A stretch of DNA of 39,260 nt from Pontibacter beigongshangensis (GCF_014332515.1 NZ_VFSD01000034.1:1-39260), one strand, 5' to 3'; shown: positions 7,751-16,244, counted from the first letter of the stretch. Notes: generated from the sequence alone by a model not told the origin. Translations and numbers: made by a program.

Positions 7751-8125
7751 TTAGAGGTCATCTTTAAAAATCGTATTATCTTTTTTGCGGCGCTCCCTCA
7801 GGAACGTGCCGGTATAGAAAGCTGCCGCCACAAAGCAACTGATGCCCATCAGCAGGTACAGGAGGTCATCTATCCGCCAGGCACTGTGCTCGAAGTCGAT
7901 TAGCAAGACAAATATGAAACCGGCAACCAGCGTCGTGGCCGTAACCGTGTTCCCTACAAACTGGTTGTGCTTGCGCAGGTGCCGGGTACAGGCTAAAAGC
8001 GCTATGCCAAGAGCAGGTGCCACAAGGGCCACAGGGGCTGGTACACTGGTCACGAAATAAGCCGTGAGTCCAGCAATGAGCAGCACAAACGCATTAATGG
8101 TGTTGACGACATAAGGGTGTACCAT
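7751..8125 (-). CDS. Small four-helix integral membrane protein, unknown function
   Basis: 124 residues from ATG 8125 (MVHPYVVNTINAFVLLIAG). An upstream in-frame ATG at 8191 would add 22 polar residues; I prefer the inner start because the first helix then begins near the N terminus. Four hydrophobic segments at about 7-26, 30-51, 60-78 and 86-108, then a strongly charged tail (ERRKKDNTIFKDD) probably in the cytoplasm. I do not recognise the family; the topology resembles small DUF4131/TMEM14-like proteins only in general layout. Monocistronic between a terminator and the NlpC/P60 gene. Confidence 0.7.
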   Translation of the reverse strand: MVHPYVVNTINAFVLLIAGLTAYFVTSVPAPVALVAPALGIALLACTRHLRKHNQFVGNTVTATTLVAGFIFVLLIDFEHSAWRIDDLLYLLMGISCFVAAAFYTGTFLRERRKKDNTIFKDDL

Positions 8126-8330
8126 GGTGGTATGTTTTAGATATTGCAGATAAATCCTTACCGGATTCCAAAAATCTCTACTACAGAGCAACTGCCCCGG
8201 AATATGGTTTACGGAACATTGCCTGCCAGTATTCTCCTGTCAGCTTTCGCTTCAGCTACATTAGAATACAGCCATGGTTTACTGTACGTGAAAAAAAGGA
8301 ATAGTTTCAGATTATGGCGAATAGCGCAGG

Positions 8331-8960
8331 CTACTGCTCCATAACACGTCTGGCCTGCAAAAAGCGCTCGTCGTACCCGGTCCCTTCTACCTGGCTGATC
8401 TTAACACCGCCGTTGGAAGAAGAATGCACAAAGGAGATGGTGTCGCCGGGGGAGGAGATGACGATGCCCACATGGCCGGGAGTGCGGTCGTTCTTGTCTG
8501 TTCCGGTAAAAATAAGCAGGTCACCGGCGCGCACTTCTTCTTTCGGTACCTGGTAGCCATCTTCGGCCTGGAGGGAAGAGGATCGGCCCACCCCGACACC
8601 TGACTGGTCGTACACATAGCTTGTGAAGCCGGAGCAGTCGAAACCGCTTTCGGAAATGCCGGCATACTCATAAGGAGTCCCGATGAGGCTGAGGGCATAA
8701 TCGATCAGTTCCTGTATTTCGCCTTCTGCTGCCTTTATTGCTGGCTTATCAGTTGTCGACTTTTCAGCTTTTAAAGCTACAGGGGCTTCTGGTAAGGGTG
8801 CGGCTTCTGCTGAAGCTGGTATAGACGTAACTTCTTTATAATCAGTAGTGGCTACATTTGCATTGCCTTTGGCAGCATTTGCGGGGCGGGGCTCTCCTAC
8901 AGCCAGAAATAAAACTAGGAGCAGGACAGGCGATATAAAAATAAGCAGTATCTTTTTCAT
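8331..8960 (-). CDS. NlpC/P60 family cell-wall endopeptidase
   Basis: 209 residues. Signal peptide MKKILLIFISPVLLLVLFLA with cleavage near ANAA, then an Ala/Pro-rich linker (about 31-78), then the catalytic domain: LIGTPYEYAG, SGFDCSGF with nucleophile Cys109, GDLLIF, PGHVGIV with His163, and FVHSSS with third polar residue His179. Family enzymes are papain-like and cut D-Glu-diaminopimelate bonds in peptidoglycan stem peptides. No SH3 or LysM targeting domain is present, so substrate access is through the linker only. All catalytic residues are intact. Confidence 0.92.
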   Translation of the reverse strand: MKKILLIFISPVLLLVLFLAVGEPRPANAAKGNANVATTDYKEVTSIPASAEAAPLPEAPVALKAEKSTTDKPAIKAAEGEIQELIDYALSLIGTPYEYAGISESGFDCSGFTSYVYDQSGVGVGRSSSLQAEDGYQVPKEEVRAGDLLIFTGTDKNDRTPGHVGIVISSPGDTISFVHSSSNGGVKISQVEGTGYDERFLQARRVMEQ

Positions 8961-9386
8961 AGGTGTCAGGGTTTAGTGGAACGTACAGGCTGATGCCTTC
9001 TGGTATTTAACACGATAACAGGTGTGGTATCTGCCAGACCAAGGTACCGGTATGCTAGTATAACATAAATTGCACCAGAAATGGTTTAATCCCGGAATTT
9101 CTACACCTTTCAACAAAAATTTAATTTTTTTAATTTGCTGATAATCAGTCGAATGTAGTAAAATTAAAACGCGGGTATTTTAACTAAAAAGGAGCCCTGT
9201 TTTCAACCACATCGGTTTATACCAGGTTTGAGCTGTTTTGTAAAAGCGGATTTTTTGTCGTAAAATGCCTGCTTTAGCTCCAAGAGTAATTATTTCCCGG
9301 CCCTGTTGCCTTTTCATAAACAGAAGGCCAATTAATAATGGGGAGAGCGATTTAACCTTTTAAAAACCAACCCTATCACACCTGCC
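8961..9386. other. Divergent promoter region
   Basis: Gene-free 426 nt between the divergent NlpC/P60 and M61 genes. It is AT-rich around 9100-9180 and should hold both promoters, but I cannot pick an exact TAnnTTTG box with confidence. No ORF, hairpin terminator or repeat copy seen. Confidence 0.5.
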
Positions 9387-11198
9387 ATGCCTGCTCCTAA
9401 GCGACTGCTTTTTGCTTTATTTCTCCTTGTGTTTCTATGTCATTACCAGGCGACTGCTGTTCTGGCCGCTCAGCTTCAATATACTTTGTCGATGCCAGCG
9501 CCCCATACTCACTATTTCGAGGTGGAGCTGGTGCTGTCTGGCGCTAATAGAAAACCTTATATTGATTATAAAATGCCTGTTTGGGCACCAGGGTCTTACC
9601 TGATCAGGGAGTTCCCCAAAAACGTGGAAGGCTTTGAAGCGACAGACAAGGCCGGCAGGGTGCTGAAAATAGAAAAAACAGACAAGAATACCTGGCGCGT
9701 TTACTCCCAAAAGGCTGCCGAGATACGTGTATCTTATAAGGTATATGCCTATGAGCTCTCCGTGCGCACCAGCTACCTGGATGCCTCGCATGGCTATGTA
9801 AACGGCACCAGCGTGTTTATGTATCCGGAGGGTTACCAGCAGCAGGCTGGGCAGCTGGTGGTAAAGCCTTATAATGGCTGGAACCGCATTTCTACGGGGC
9901 TCCACAGCACAGGTCGCTTCACCTACGAGTTTCCGGACTACGATGTGCTGGCCGATTCTCCGCTGGAAATTGGCAACCATGAAGTGCTGACCTTTATGGC
10001 GGCGGGCGTGCCGCACGAGGTCGCCATGTATGGCCCGGGCAATTTTGAACCCGATCGGCTGCTGGCCGACATGAAAAAAGTGGCGGAGACGGCTGTGCGT
10101 ATTTTTGGGGAGCTGCCGGTAAAGCGCTATGTTTTTATTGTGCATAACCTGCAGCGGAGCGGAGGAGGCCTGGAGCACCTGAACTCGACCACCTTGCAGA
10201 CCACCCGCAACGGCTATGGAACTGAGAGCGGTTATGCCGGTTTTATGAACCTTGTGGCGCATGAGTATTTCCACCTCTGGAACGTAAAGCGCCTCCGGCC
10301 GGAGCCGTTGGGGCCCTTCGACTACAGCCGCGAAAACTACACCTCGCTGCTGTGGGTGGCAGAGGGGTTCACGAGTTACTACAGCCATGTCATCAGCCTG
10401 CGGGCAGGTATCATTACGCCACAAAAGTTCCTCGACACGGTCTCGGGCAGCATTCATGCCGTAGAGAATACGCCGGGCAACATAATACAATCGGTAAGCG
10501 AGGCCAGTTTTGATGCCTGGATCAAAAGTTACCGACCCAACGAGAATTCCCGGAATTCTGAGGTGTCTTATTACACCAAAGGCCATGTGCTGGCGCAACT
10601 GCTCAACATGGAGATTATGAAAGCCACCAACGGCGAAAAGAGTCTGGATGATGTGATGCGGTTTATGTACGACCGGTACTACAAGCAGCTAAACCGTGGA
10701 TTTACGGAGCAGGAGGTGAAAGAGGCGCTGGAACTGGTGGCAGGCAAAAAGCTGGATGGCTTTTTCAGAGATTACATAAACGGGACTAAAACCCCGGACT
10801 ACAACAGTTACTTTGAGGCAGCTGGTTTGCAGCTCGTGAACCTGAATGAAGGCACCACCCGGGTAAACTGGGGCGCCACAGCCACACCTGCCGATGGAAA
10901 GCTGATTATCAGGAGTATAAACAGGGGAAGCAGTGCCTGGCATGGTGGGCTTAATGTGCAGGATGAGCTGCTGGCCCTAAACGGAATCCGTGTAGCTTCT
11001 GTAGATGAGCTTGCCGCCTGGCTCGTGACCCGCTCAGTGGGCGAACGGGTGGAGGTGCTCATAAACAGAAGCGGCCTGTTACAAACGCTGGAGGTGCTGC
11101 TGCTGCAGGATGAGAGCGTGCGCTACAAGTTCGAACAGGTGTCTGAACCGGACGAGAAGCAGCAAAAGATTTTTGAGAAATGGCTTAACATTCGCTGA
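9387..11198 (+). CDS. M61 family glycyl aminopeptidase with C-terminal PDZ domain
   Basis: 603 residues, exported by signal peptide (about 1-27, RLLFALFLLVFLCHYQ). N-terminal beta domain (about 30-170) with the family's MPVWAPGSYLIREFPKNV stretch. The thermolysin-like domain has zinc motif HEYFH (292-296), followed by LWNVKRLRP and the third ligand region WVAEGFTSYY. A PDZ domain follows at about 490-575 (RGSSAWHGGLNVQDELLALNG). M61 enzymes remove N-terminal Gly/Ala from peptides; those in Bacteroidota are periplasmic or outer-membrane linked. Full family length. Followed by two short repeat copies. Confidence 0.93.
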   Translation: MPAPKRLLFALFLLVFLCHYQATAVLAAQLQYTLSMPAPHTHYFEVELVLSGANRKPYIDYKMPVWAPGSYLIREFPKNVEGFEATDKAGRVLKIEKTDKNTWRVYSQKAAEIRVSYKVYAYELSVRTSYLDASHGYVNGTSVFMYPEGYQQQAGQLVVKPYNGWNRISTGLHSTGRFTYEFPDYDVLADSPLEIGNHEVLTFMAAGVPHEVAMYGPGNFEPDRLLADMKKVAETAVRIFGELPVKRYVFIVHNLQRSGGGLEHLNSTTLQTTRNGYGTESGYAGFMNLVAHEYFHLWNVKRLRPEPLGPFDYSRENYTSLLWVAEGFTSYYSHVISLRAGIITPQKFLDTVSGSIHAVENTPGNIIQSVSEASFDAWIKSYRPNENSRNSEVSYYTKGHVLAQLLNMEIMKATNGEKSLDDVMRFMYDRYYKQLNRGFTEQEVKEALELVAGKKLDGFFRDYINGTKTPDYNSYFEAAGLQLVNLNEGTTRVNWGATATPADGKLIIRSINRGSSAWHGGLNVQDELLALNGIRVASVDELAAWLVTRSVGERVEVLINRSGLLQTLEVLLLQDESVRYKFEQVSEPDEKQQKIFEKWLNIR

Positions 11199-11292
11199 GG
11201 CAGCCTGTTTTGAACAGCCGGTGTGCAACTTCTTTCTCAGGGAGGTGGCGCACCGGTTTTTTGTTAACTGCTGAAATCTGATCCCTGCAATC

Positions 11293-11328
11293 GTGCTCCG
11301 GAGGGCTATTTTTATTTGAATAATTCAT
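11293..11328 (+). repeat. Short intergenic repeat
   Basis: Hairpin GCTC-CGGA-GGGC, T-rich tail and TTTGAATAATTCAT. About 95 nt behind the M61 stop, in sense orientation. The 5' GCAGCAG part is not conserved here. Confidence 0.75.
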
Positions 11329-11400
11329 GCCTCCAGACATCAGCCAATTGCCTGTTCGATCTGATGCTGCATAGCGGCATCCCTCTCCAATACTTGTTGA

Positions 11401-11456
11401 GAGCAGCAGCAGGAGTAGCAGGAGGCTCCGGAGGGGTATTTTCATTGGAATAATCT
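11401..11456 (+). repeat. Short intergenic repeat, complete copy
   Basis: GAGCAGCAGCAGGAG, then GGCTCCGGAGGGG, TATTTTCATTGGAATAATC. Second of two copies behind the M61 gene, 72 nt after the first. Its reverse strand reads as ATG AAA ... Leu-Leu-Leu, a signal-peptide mimic that makes a spurious 86-codon ORF (11185-11445). Confidence 0.8.
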
Positions 11457-11823
11457 ATGGAGCCAAATCAAACCGTTAGAAGCCGCTCCCTTCTGTTTTA
11501 ATGCCTGATCGTTGTCTTGCCTCCGCCCGAAAGGATCGGGTAGGCTGCCCGTCTTGCGTTTCTATAGCAGCTGCTTGTTCTCTGGTTATGGCCTTTGTCT
11601 TTTTGCCCGCAACATATCCTGTAAATAGAATAAAAACCCACTCAAAAGCTGCGCCTTATCTAAACAATGCCGGGACATGGAACACTGTCCTTTCTTCTCT
11701 GGCTGCAGCCGCACCCGCCAAAGTCAGGTTCGTACCTTGGCGTATTATTAGTGGAAATAAATTTGCACAATATGGTTATTAATCTTAATTTAAACCATTG
11801 TTTTACCTGGCTCATAAGTAATT
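11457..11823. other. Gene-free stretch upstream of the 144-aa protein
   Basis: No convincing gene: the open frame at 11501-11782 has an Ala/Cys/Pro-scattered composition and no recognisable domain. The right end holds the promoter at 11737-11765. Confidence 0.5.
11737..11765 (+). promoter_or_regulatory. Consensus Bacteroidota promoter
   Basis: TTG at 11737-11739 and TAAATTTG at 11758-11765, exact matches to TTG / TAnnTTTG with 18 nt between. Expected start about 11772, about 50 nt before the 144-aa protein gene. Confidence 0.65.
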
Positions 11824-12258
11824 ATGGTTATAAGCTCTACTCCGGTTGCCAATATTGAGTATTGGTCAGAAATAGAAGCGCTGTTTATTTCATGGATCTC
11901 AACGCCCGATATCCAATCTTTCAAAAAAGTGTATAATCTTGCCTTTGATTTTGTGGCGGAACATAAGGAGGTCCGGCTTTTTTGTGCAGACCAGACCCGC
12001 AGTGGTGCCTTTGGCCCGGAGCATGAGGCCTGGCTGTTATTTGACTTTAACAGTCGGGTTTACAGCTTGCTGCAGGAGGATATTTATGTCGCCGTGGTAT
12101 TCACTGAAGACCATTTTAATGCCATCGTAAACAATTACCAGCTATACAGGTCTGATTCGCAGCCGAATTTTATTCACTTCAATTATTTTACCCGGTTGCA
12201 GGAGGCGCAACTGTGGCTGCAGGCCATAAAAAAAGGCCAGGATAAGATCTTGTCTTAA
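11824..12258 (+). CDS. Conserved-looking cytosolic protein of unknown function
   Basis: 144 residues, no signal peptide or membrane helix. Alternating strands and amphipathic helices (IEYWSEIEALFISWIS; FKKVYNLAFDFVAEHKEVRLFCADQTRSG; YVAVVFTEDHFNAIVNNYQLY; RLQEAQLWLQAIKKGQ) suggest a small alpha/beta fold, loosely like SpoIIAA/STAS proteins, in which a helix follows each strand and the last helix is 'A..WL'. That is a guess from pattern only. It has its own consensus promoter 50 nt upstream. The 3' end overlaps a terminator hairpin that serves the convergent glutamate dehydrogenase gene. Confidence 0.75.
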   Translation: MVISSTPVANIEYWSEIEALFISWISTPDIQSFKKVYNLAFDFVAEHKEVRLFCADQTRSGAFGPEHEAWLLFDFNSRVYSLLQEDIYVAVVFTEDHFNAIVNNYQLYRSDSQPNFIHFNYFTRLQEAQLWLQAIKKGQDKILS

Positions 12259-12267
12259 GCTGGCCTT
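12226..12267 (-). terminator. Terminator of glutamate dehydrogenase, lying inside the neighbour's 3' end
   Basis: AAGGCCAG (12233-12240) pairs with CTGGCCTT (12260-12267), with inner arms TAAGA/TCTTA. On the minus strand the hairpin is followed by seven T (complement of 12226-12232). It therefore ends minus-strand transcripts although half of it codes for the last residues of the plus-strand gene. Confidence 0.7.
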
Positions 12268-12289
12268 CTGCTGGCAAGATCTTAAAAGG

Positions 12290-13714
12290 TCAGGGGAATA
12301 TGCCCAGCGCCTCGTAGCTTACACCAATTTTCTCGATGGCTGTCAGGAAAGCGGCCGTGCGCAGGCTCTGTATCTTTTGCTGGTCCATCACGTCCCTGAT
12401 TTCGTGGTAGGCATTGATCATGGTGTCTTCCAGCCCGGAGCGCACCAGGCTGATCTCATCGGCACCCTGAATCAGGAGCGCCCTCTCCTGTGGCGACAGG
12501 CTTTTGCCGGACGAAGACTCGATGGCGTTTACCAGGCGGCGGTGGCTGGCTTCCTCGGCTCTCTTGCCCATGCGGCCAAACCGCACATTCGACAGGTTCT
12601 TCAACCATTCAAAATACGACACGGTTACCCCGCCGGCATTCAGGTAAAGGTCCGGGATAATGACAACGCCGCGCTGCAGCAAAATTTCCTCGGCGTTGCG
12701 GGTTACAGGACCGTTGGCACCTTCGGCCACAATTTTGGCTTTGATATGGGGGGCATTGTCTTTGTGTAACTGGTTTTCCAGGGCAGCCGGTATCAGAATG
12801 TCGCAGTCAGCTTCGAGCAGCTCAGCAGAGTTCTCAAAGTTTTTGGCGTTTTTAAAGTTCAGGATGGAGCCCGACTCGGTTCTATGCTTAAAGGCTTCTT
12901 TTACATCAATGCCGTTGGGATCAAAAATGCCGCCTTCTCTTTCGGCGATGCCCGTTATAATGGCCCCGTCCTGCTGGCAGAAAAGTGCCGCATGATAGCC
13001 CACATTTCCTAAGCCCTGCACAATAATGCGCTTGCCTTCCAGGCCGGAGCTGCCGAGCCCCTTGCCTTTCAGCAATTCTTTGTCGAGCAGCGCTTCGCGG
13101 ATACCGAAGTATACCCCAAGGCCAGTTGCCTCGGAGCGGCCCCTGATACCGCCCTGCCCCACGGGCTTACCTGTAACACAGCCCAGGGCGTTTGCGTCGC
13201 CGTACTTAAAGGTTTGGTAGGTGTCTGCGATCCAGGCCATTTCGCGGCTGCCCGTGCCGTAGTCTGGAGCCGGCACGTCAATACCCGGTCCAATCAGGTT
13301 TTTCTTGATCAGCTCGGTAGCGAAGCGGCGGGTCACTTTTTCGAGCGTCTTGACAGAGCTGGTGCGGGGGTTTATTTTAACGCCGCCTTTGGCGCCTCCG
13401 AAGGGCACGTCTACCACAGCGCATTTAAAAGTCATGAGGGTGGCCAGTGCCTTCACTTCATCTTCATCTACCTGAATGCTGTAGCGGATGCCGCCTTTGG
13501 AGGGCAGTTTATGATGGCTGTGCTGCACCCGGATGCCTTCCACCACTTCTACTTTTCCATCAATCTCAACCGGAAACGAAACTTTGTACACGCTGTTGCA
13601 GGCTTTTATCTGGGCTAAAATGCCGGGATCTAATTTTGAGTAGCTGGCAGCGGAGTCAAAAAACTGGTGTACACTGTCTAAGAATCTTTTTCCTTCGTTA
13701 TGATTGTTTCCCAT
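12290..13714 (-). CDS. gdhA: Glu/Leu/Phe/Val-family dehydrogenase (glutamate dehydrogenase)
   Basis: 474 residues. Interconverts glutamate and 2-oxoglutarate plus ammonium using NAD(P). Family motifs in order: LPSKGGIRYS (about 72-81), MTFKCAVVDVPFGGAKGGV with catalytic lysine, PGIDVPAPDYGTGSREMAWI, TGLGVYFGI, and the Rossmann dinucleotide motif VQGLGNVGYHAA, then LIPAALENQLH and ANGPVT. Length is that of hexameric small GDHs with a modest C-terminal extension. Cofactor choice cannot be read safely. Single gene, with a terminator at 12226-12267 and an AT-rich upstream region. Confidence 0.93.
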   Translation of the reverse strand: MGNNHNEGKRFLDSVHQFFDSAASYSKLDPGILAQIKACNSVYKVSFPVEIDGKVEVVEGIRVQHSHHKLPSKGGIRYSIQVDEDEVKALATLMTFKCAVVDVPFGGAKGGVKINPRTSSVKTLEKVTRRFATELIKKNLIGPGIDVPAPDYGTGSREMAWIADTYQTFKYGDANALGCVTGKPVGQGGIRGRSEATGLGVYFGIREALLDKELLKGKGLGSSGLEGKRIIVQGLGNVGYHAALFCQQDGAIITGIAEREGGIFDPNGIDVKEAFKHRTESGSILNFKNAKNFENSAELLEADCDILIPAALENQLHKDNAPHIKAKIVAEGANGPVTRNAEEILLQRGVVIIPDLYLNAGGVTVSYFEWLKNLSNVRFGRMGKRAEEASHRRLVNAIESSSGKSLSPQERALLIQGADEISLVRSGLEDTMINAYHEIRDVMDQQKIQSLRTAAFLTAIEKIGVSYEALGIFP

Positions 13715-13888
13715 AAATGTAGGTTTTAGTTATTATATAATTTAGAACGGTAGCGCTGTGTATTTGTTTGATTTTAGGTGCACGTACGCTGGCACAGAAT
13801 CAGGGCAAAAGCCGGCGAATGCAGGCTGATTTTTTGAGTGTATGCCATATTATTGGGAATGCATATATTTAGTGGTTCCATCGCTCAT
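13715..13888. other. Upstream region of glutamate dehydrogenase
   Basis: AT-rich region that should carry the minus-strand gdhA promoter (TTATTATATAATTT near 13731). No gene seen. It is followed by the long repeat at 13889. Confidence 0.45.
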
Positions 13889-14143
13889 AGCTGCTGTTCT
13901 ATCCGGTGCCCTTATGATGTTTTGTTGCATGGCTGAGGCCCTAAGCGCGCACGGCTGGGGAAGGAAACTCAAGCCAGGGATTGGGATTCTTCAGGTAGCC
14001 CACTGAGGCCATTCATTTTCAACTCTTCTCATCTTCAAATTTCCAAATTGAAAAATTAGCCCATCAGCACATTAATCCCTTAGCACATCGCACCAAATTA
14101 CTCTAATGAAAACAGCCCTCTAGAGCATTCTGCTGCTGTTGCC
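13889..14143 (-). repeat. Long intergenic repeat, copy 1 (inverted partner of 15653-15906)
   Basis: Compared by eye with the reverse complement of 15653-15906: blocks CTATCCGGTG, CCTTATGATGTTTTGTTG, GCGCGCACGGCTGGGGAAGG, AACTCAAGCCAGGGA, CATTCATTTTCAACTCTTCT, ACATTAATCCCTTAGC agree almost base for base. It ends in a short-repeat copy (14096-14143). Orientation given is that of the short repeat. In this orientation it lies behind fklB. Confidence 0.88.
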
Positions 14144-14216
14144 CTGGCTTTAACTTTGAGTTTGCTTTCTGGCAGTAGAGGAGGCAGAGTTTGCCTCACA
14201 GCCGCTTTAATAAATA

Positions 14217-14242
14217 AAAGGAGACGCTACAAACGCCTCCTT
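14217..14242. terminator. Terminator behind fklB
   Basis: AAAAGGAG (14217-) pairs with CTCCTTTT around the short loop GCTACAAACG. The minus-strand continuation CTTTTATTTATTAAAG is T-rich. It lies 24 nt beyond the fklB stop; the plus-strand side also has seven T. Confidence 0.65.
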
Positions 14243-14265
14243 TTTTTAAGTGGTTCTATCGGACC

Positions 14266-14874
14266 TTAATTTACCGACAAAAGTTCTACATCAAAAACCA
14301 GTGTTGTATTGGCTCCGATAACGTCGCCGGCACCCTGGGCGCCGTATGCCAGTTCCGAAGGCACGAAAAGTCTCCATTTGGCTCCTTCCTTCATCAGCTG
14401 CAGCGCCTCTGTCCAGCCGGCAATTACGCCGTTTACCGGGAAAGTGGCCGGTTGGCCGCGCTCATAAGACGAGTCGAAAACAGTACCGTCTATCAGGGTG
14501 CCATGGTAGTGGGTGGTTACCTTGTCAGAGGAGGAAGGCGATTTGCCAGTGCCTTCTTTCAGCACCTGGTACTGCAGTCCGCTCGGGAGCGTTTTAACAC
14601 CTTCCTTGTTTTTGTTCTCTGCCAGGAAAGCCTCGCCGGCCTTTTTATTCTCGCCGCCCTGGGCACCTTGCTTCTGGCTCATTTCCTGTTGCAGCGCCAT
14701 CATGGCCTGCTGCACTTCTGTTTGGGAGAGGGAAGATGGTTTTCCTGCCAGCACTTCTTTCAGGCCTGCCACAAATGCCTCGGCTTCAATCTCTATGCCT
14801 TGCTTGGTGAGGTTGGTTGCCATGTCGCGGCCGATAATGTAGCTGATCTTGTCTTTGGTGTTTTTCAATTCCAT
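14266..14874 (-). CDS. fklB: FKBP-type peptidyl-prolyl cis-trans isomerase (FklB/Mip-like)
   Basis: 202 residues. N-terminal dimerisation/helical domain (about 1-85, ELKNTKDKISYIIGRDMATNL then Gln-rich helices), then the FKBP domain: LPSGLQYQVLKEGTGKSP, VTTHYHGTLIDGTVFDSSYERG, VIAGWTEALQLMKEGAKW, LAYGAQGAGDVIGANTTLVFDVEL, all hallmarks of a functional site. Isomerises Xaa-Pro bonds and acts as a folding chaperone. No signal peptide or lipobox is seen at this start, so cytosolic. It has an operator-like palindrome (14907-14926) upstream, shared with the 43-aa gene at 19872-20003, and lies between two inverted long repeats. Confidence 0.93.
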   Translation of the reverse strand: MELKNTKDKISYIIGRDMATNLTKQGIEIEAEAFVAGLKEVLAGKPSSLSQTEVQQAMMALQQEMSQKQGAQGGENKKAGEAFLAENKNKEGVKTLPSGLQYQVLKEGTGKSPSSSDKVTTHYHGTLIDGTVFDSSYERGQPATFPVNGVIAGWTEALQLMKEGAKWRLFVPSELAYGAQGAGDVIGANTTLVFDVELLSVN

Positions 14875-14906
14875 AATAAATGATTAGCGCACCTGCAGGT
14901 GCAATT

Positions 14907-14926
14907 AAACTAATATACGTTAGTTT
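14907..14926 (-). promoter_or_regulatory. Operator-like palindrome upstream of fklB
   Basis: AAACTAA-TATACG-TTAGTTT, 33 nt before the fklB ATG. It shares half-site CGTTAG-TTT and 14-bp spacing with CTAACGTTCGTTAG at 20063-20076. The form suits a TetR-type repressor site. Confidence 0.4.
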
Positions 14927-15141
14927 TGCAACGATATTCTGCAAAGCTAGGCATTTAGTTTAAAACGAAAAGGGGAGGTATTGGTTTGTTGGGCGGAATG
15001 AGTTGAAGGACTTGGAGTTAGCTGGTTTAAATATTTTATGGCGGGTACCCGGCTTTGGTGGGAATTACTAAAACGGAGGGCAACGAGCAGGGAAAGGAAA
15101 ACTGGTTGCCGAGTCGGAGCCTGGTACTTCCAGAAATTTGT

Positions 15142-15486
15142 TTATTTGCCTGAAACAAAAACGTCCCATTCGGCTTTGTCTTTTCCGCCTTCGGAGTAGA
15201 AAAGATTCTTCAGCAGGTATACAGCCGGTACCGCGCATAAGCAGAAGAGCAAGACAATCCTTATAACAGCGATGGTGTTCTCTAAAATATCTGCCGACCA
15301 GAGTAGCAGCAAACAGTTCATATGAAAAATAATAAACCCCATCAGGCAGGCACTACCAAGCAACAGGTTCTCCTTAACACCTCCAGATTTTCCGGCTGTC
15401 TTCTCCGCATCCCAGAGCAGCAGACCGAGGATTAGAAATATAATCAGCAGCAAGAGGATGCAATAACCAAATATGAGCTTTTCCAT
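15142..15486 (-). CDS. Small three-helix membrane protein, unknown
   Basis: 114 residues with hydrophobic segments at about 4-25 (FGYCILLLLIIFLILGLLLW), 40-63 (NLLLGSACLMGFIIFHMNCLLLLW) and 72-97, and a charged C-terminal tail (SEGGKDKAEWDVFVSGK). No family recognised. Codon pattern and clean helix layout make it likely real. It is enclosed, with fklB, by inverted long repeats, so its orientation could differ between strains. No clear terminator follows before the fklB upstream region. Confidence 0.6.
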   Translation of the reverse strand: MEKLIFGYCILLLLIIFLILGLLLWDAEKTAGKSGGVKENLLLGSACLMGFIIFHMNCLLLLWSADILENTIAVIRIVLLFCLCAVPAVYLLKNLFYSEGGKDKAEWDVFVSGK

Positions 15487-15652
15487 ACTGCAAAGGAGGC
15501 ACCTTACTATAAACTGGCGGTAAGGATAAGGTTACGGTTTTGTAAATCATGTTGGTGGTTTGGTCAGGAGAAGCAACAATCAGGGAAGCTGACAGGCGTA
15601 TAGTCATCAGCCTGCAAATTAATTGCGACGAAGTGTTACTAGTGAAGGGAAA

Positions 15653-15906
15653 AGCAGCAGCAGTAGAACCCTCTGTAGGGGCATTTTCATTAGAATAATT
15701 TGGAGTGATGCGCTAAGGGATTAATGTGCTGCTTTGCTGATTTTTCAATTTGAAAATTTGAAGATGAGAAGAGTTGAAAATGAATGACCTGAGCGGGCAA
15801 TCCGAAAAATCCCAGTCCCTGGCTTGAGTTTCCTTCCCCAGCCGTGCGCGCTCAGCCCCCAGCCATACAACAAAACATCATAAGGACACCGGATAGAGCA
15901 GCAGCT
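15653..15906 (+). repeat. Long intergenic repeat, copy 2 (inverted partner of 13889-14143)
   Basis: Begins with a short-repeat copy (15653-15702: GCAGCAGCAG, CTCTGTAGGGG, ATTTTCATTAGAATAATTTG) and continues to AGCAGCAGCT at 15906. Reverse complement of copy 1 over about 255 nt with few differences. Fills most of the gene-free stretch 15487-16130; the rest shows no feature I can name. Confidence 0.88.
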
Positions 15907-16130
15907 AAGACAGTTGGGACCTTCTTTATTGAAGTATTACTATAGCATTGCCCCAAAACAGGTTATGTACTCAAATACCTTTTGTAGCCTCAGCCATAGA
16001 TGAGGCAAATATATCTGGGAAGAGGTGTGGTAACTATTTCATAACCAGGAGGAAATATTGGTGTAATACCCAGTTTGTAATTTCGTGCATTGTTGGTTGG
16101 AATGAAATTGTTCAAGAAAAAACAAAGCAT

Positions 16131-16244
16131 ATGAAAAAGCTACAGAAGATCGCCCAGCTGGTGTCAGGCAGATTGCTGAACATGTTCCTGTACCGCCTGC
16201 ACTCCTTCAATTCTCCTTTTAAGTTCAACAGGGTGTCAGGTTAA
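16131..16244 (+). CDS. Possible 37-aa basic peptide upstream of the phosphoesterase
   Basis: Begins MKKLQKIAQLVSGRLLNMFL and ends 12 nt before the LpxH-like start. Amphipathic, basic, no stop until after GRL..FKFNRVSG. It could be a translationally coupled small protein of the operon or simply an open frame; there is no independent support. The longer open frame from 15948 has no convincing content before this ATG. Confidence 0.25.
   Translation: MKKLQKIAQLVSGRLLNMFLYRLHSFNSPFKFNRVSG

Noticed and set aside
9435..10598. Long minus-strand open frame (387 codons) opposite the M61 gene
   Set aside because: Antisense shadow of a clearly conserved peptidase; composition rich in His/Arg/Val typical of reversed GC-rich codons, no domain.
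11185..11445. 86-codon minus-strand ORF starting MKIPLRSLLLLLLLL
   Set aside because: Its signal-peptide look comes from the repeat at 11401-11456; the rest is a second repeat copy plus the M61 3' end.
11501..11782. 93-codon plus-strand ORF
   Set aside because: No motif, composition unlike a folded protein; overlaps the clear promoter of the next gene.
15948..16130. N-terminal part of the 98-codon frame before the phosphoesterase
   Set aside because: No conserved-looking content; only the last 37 codons were kept, at low confidence.
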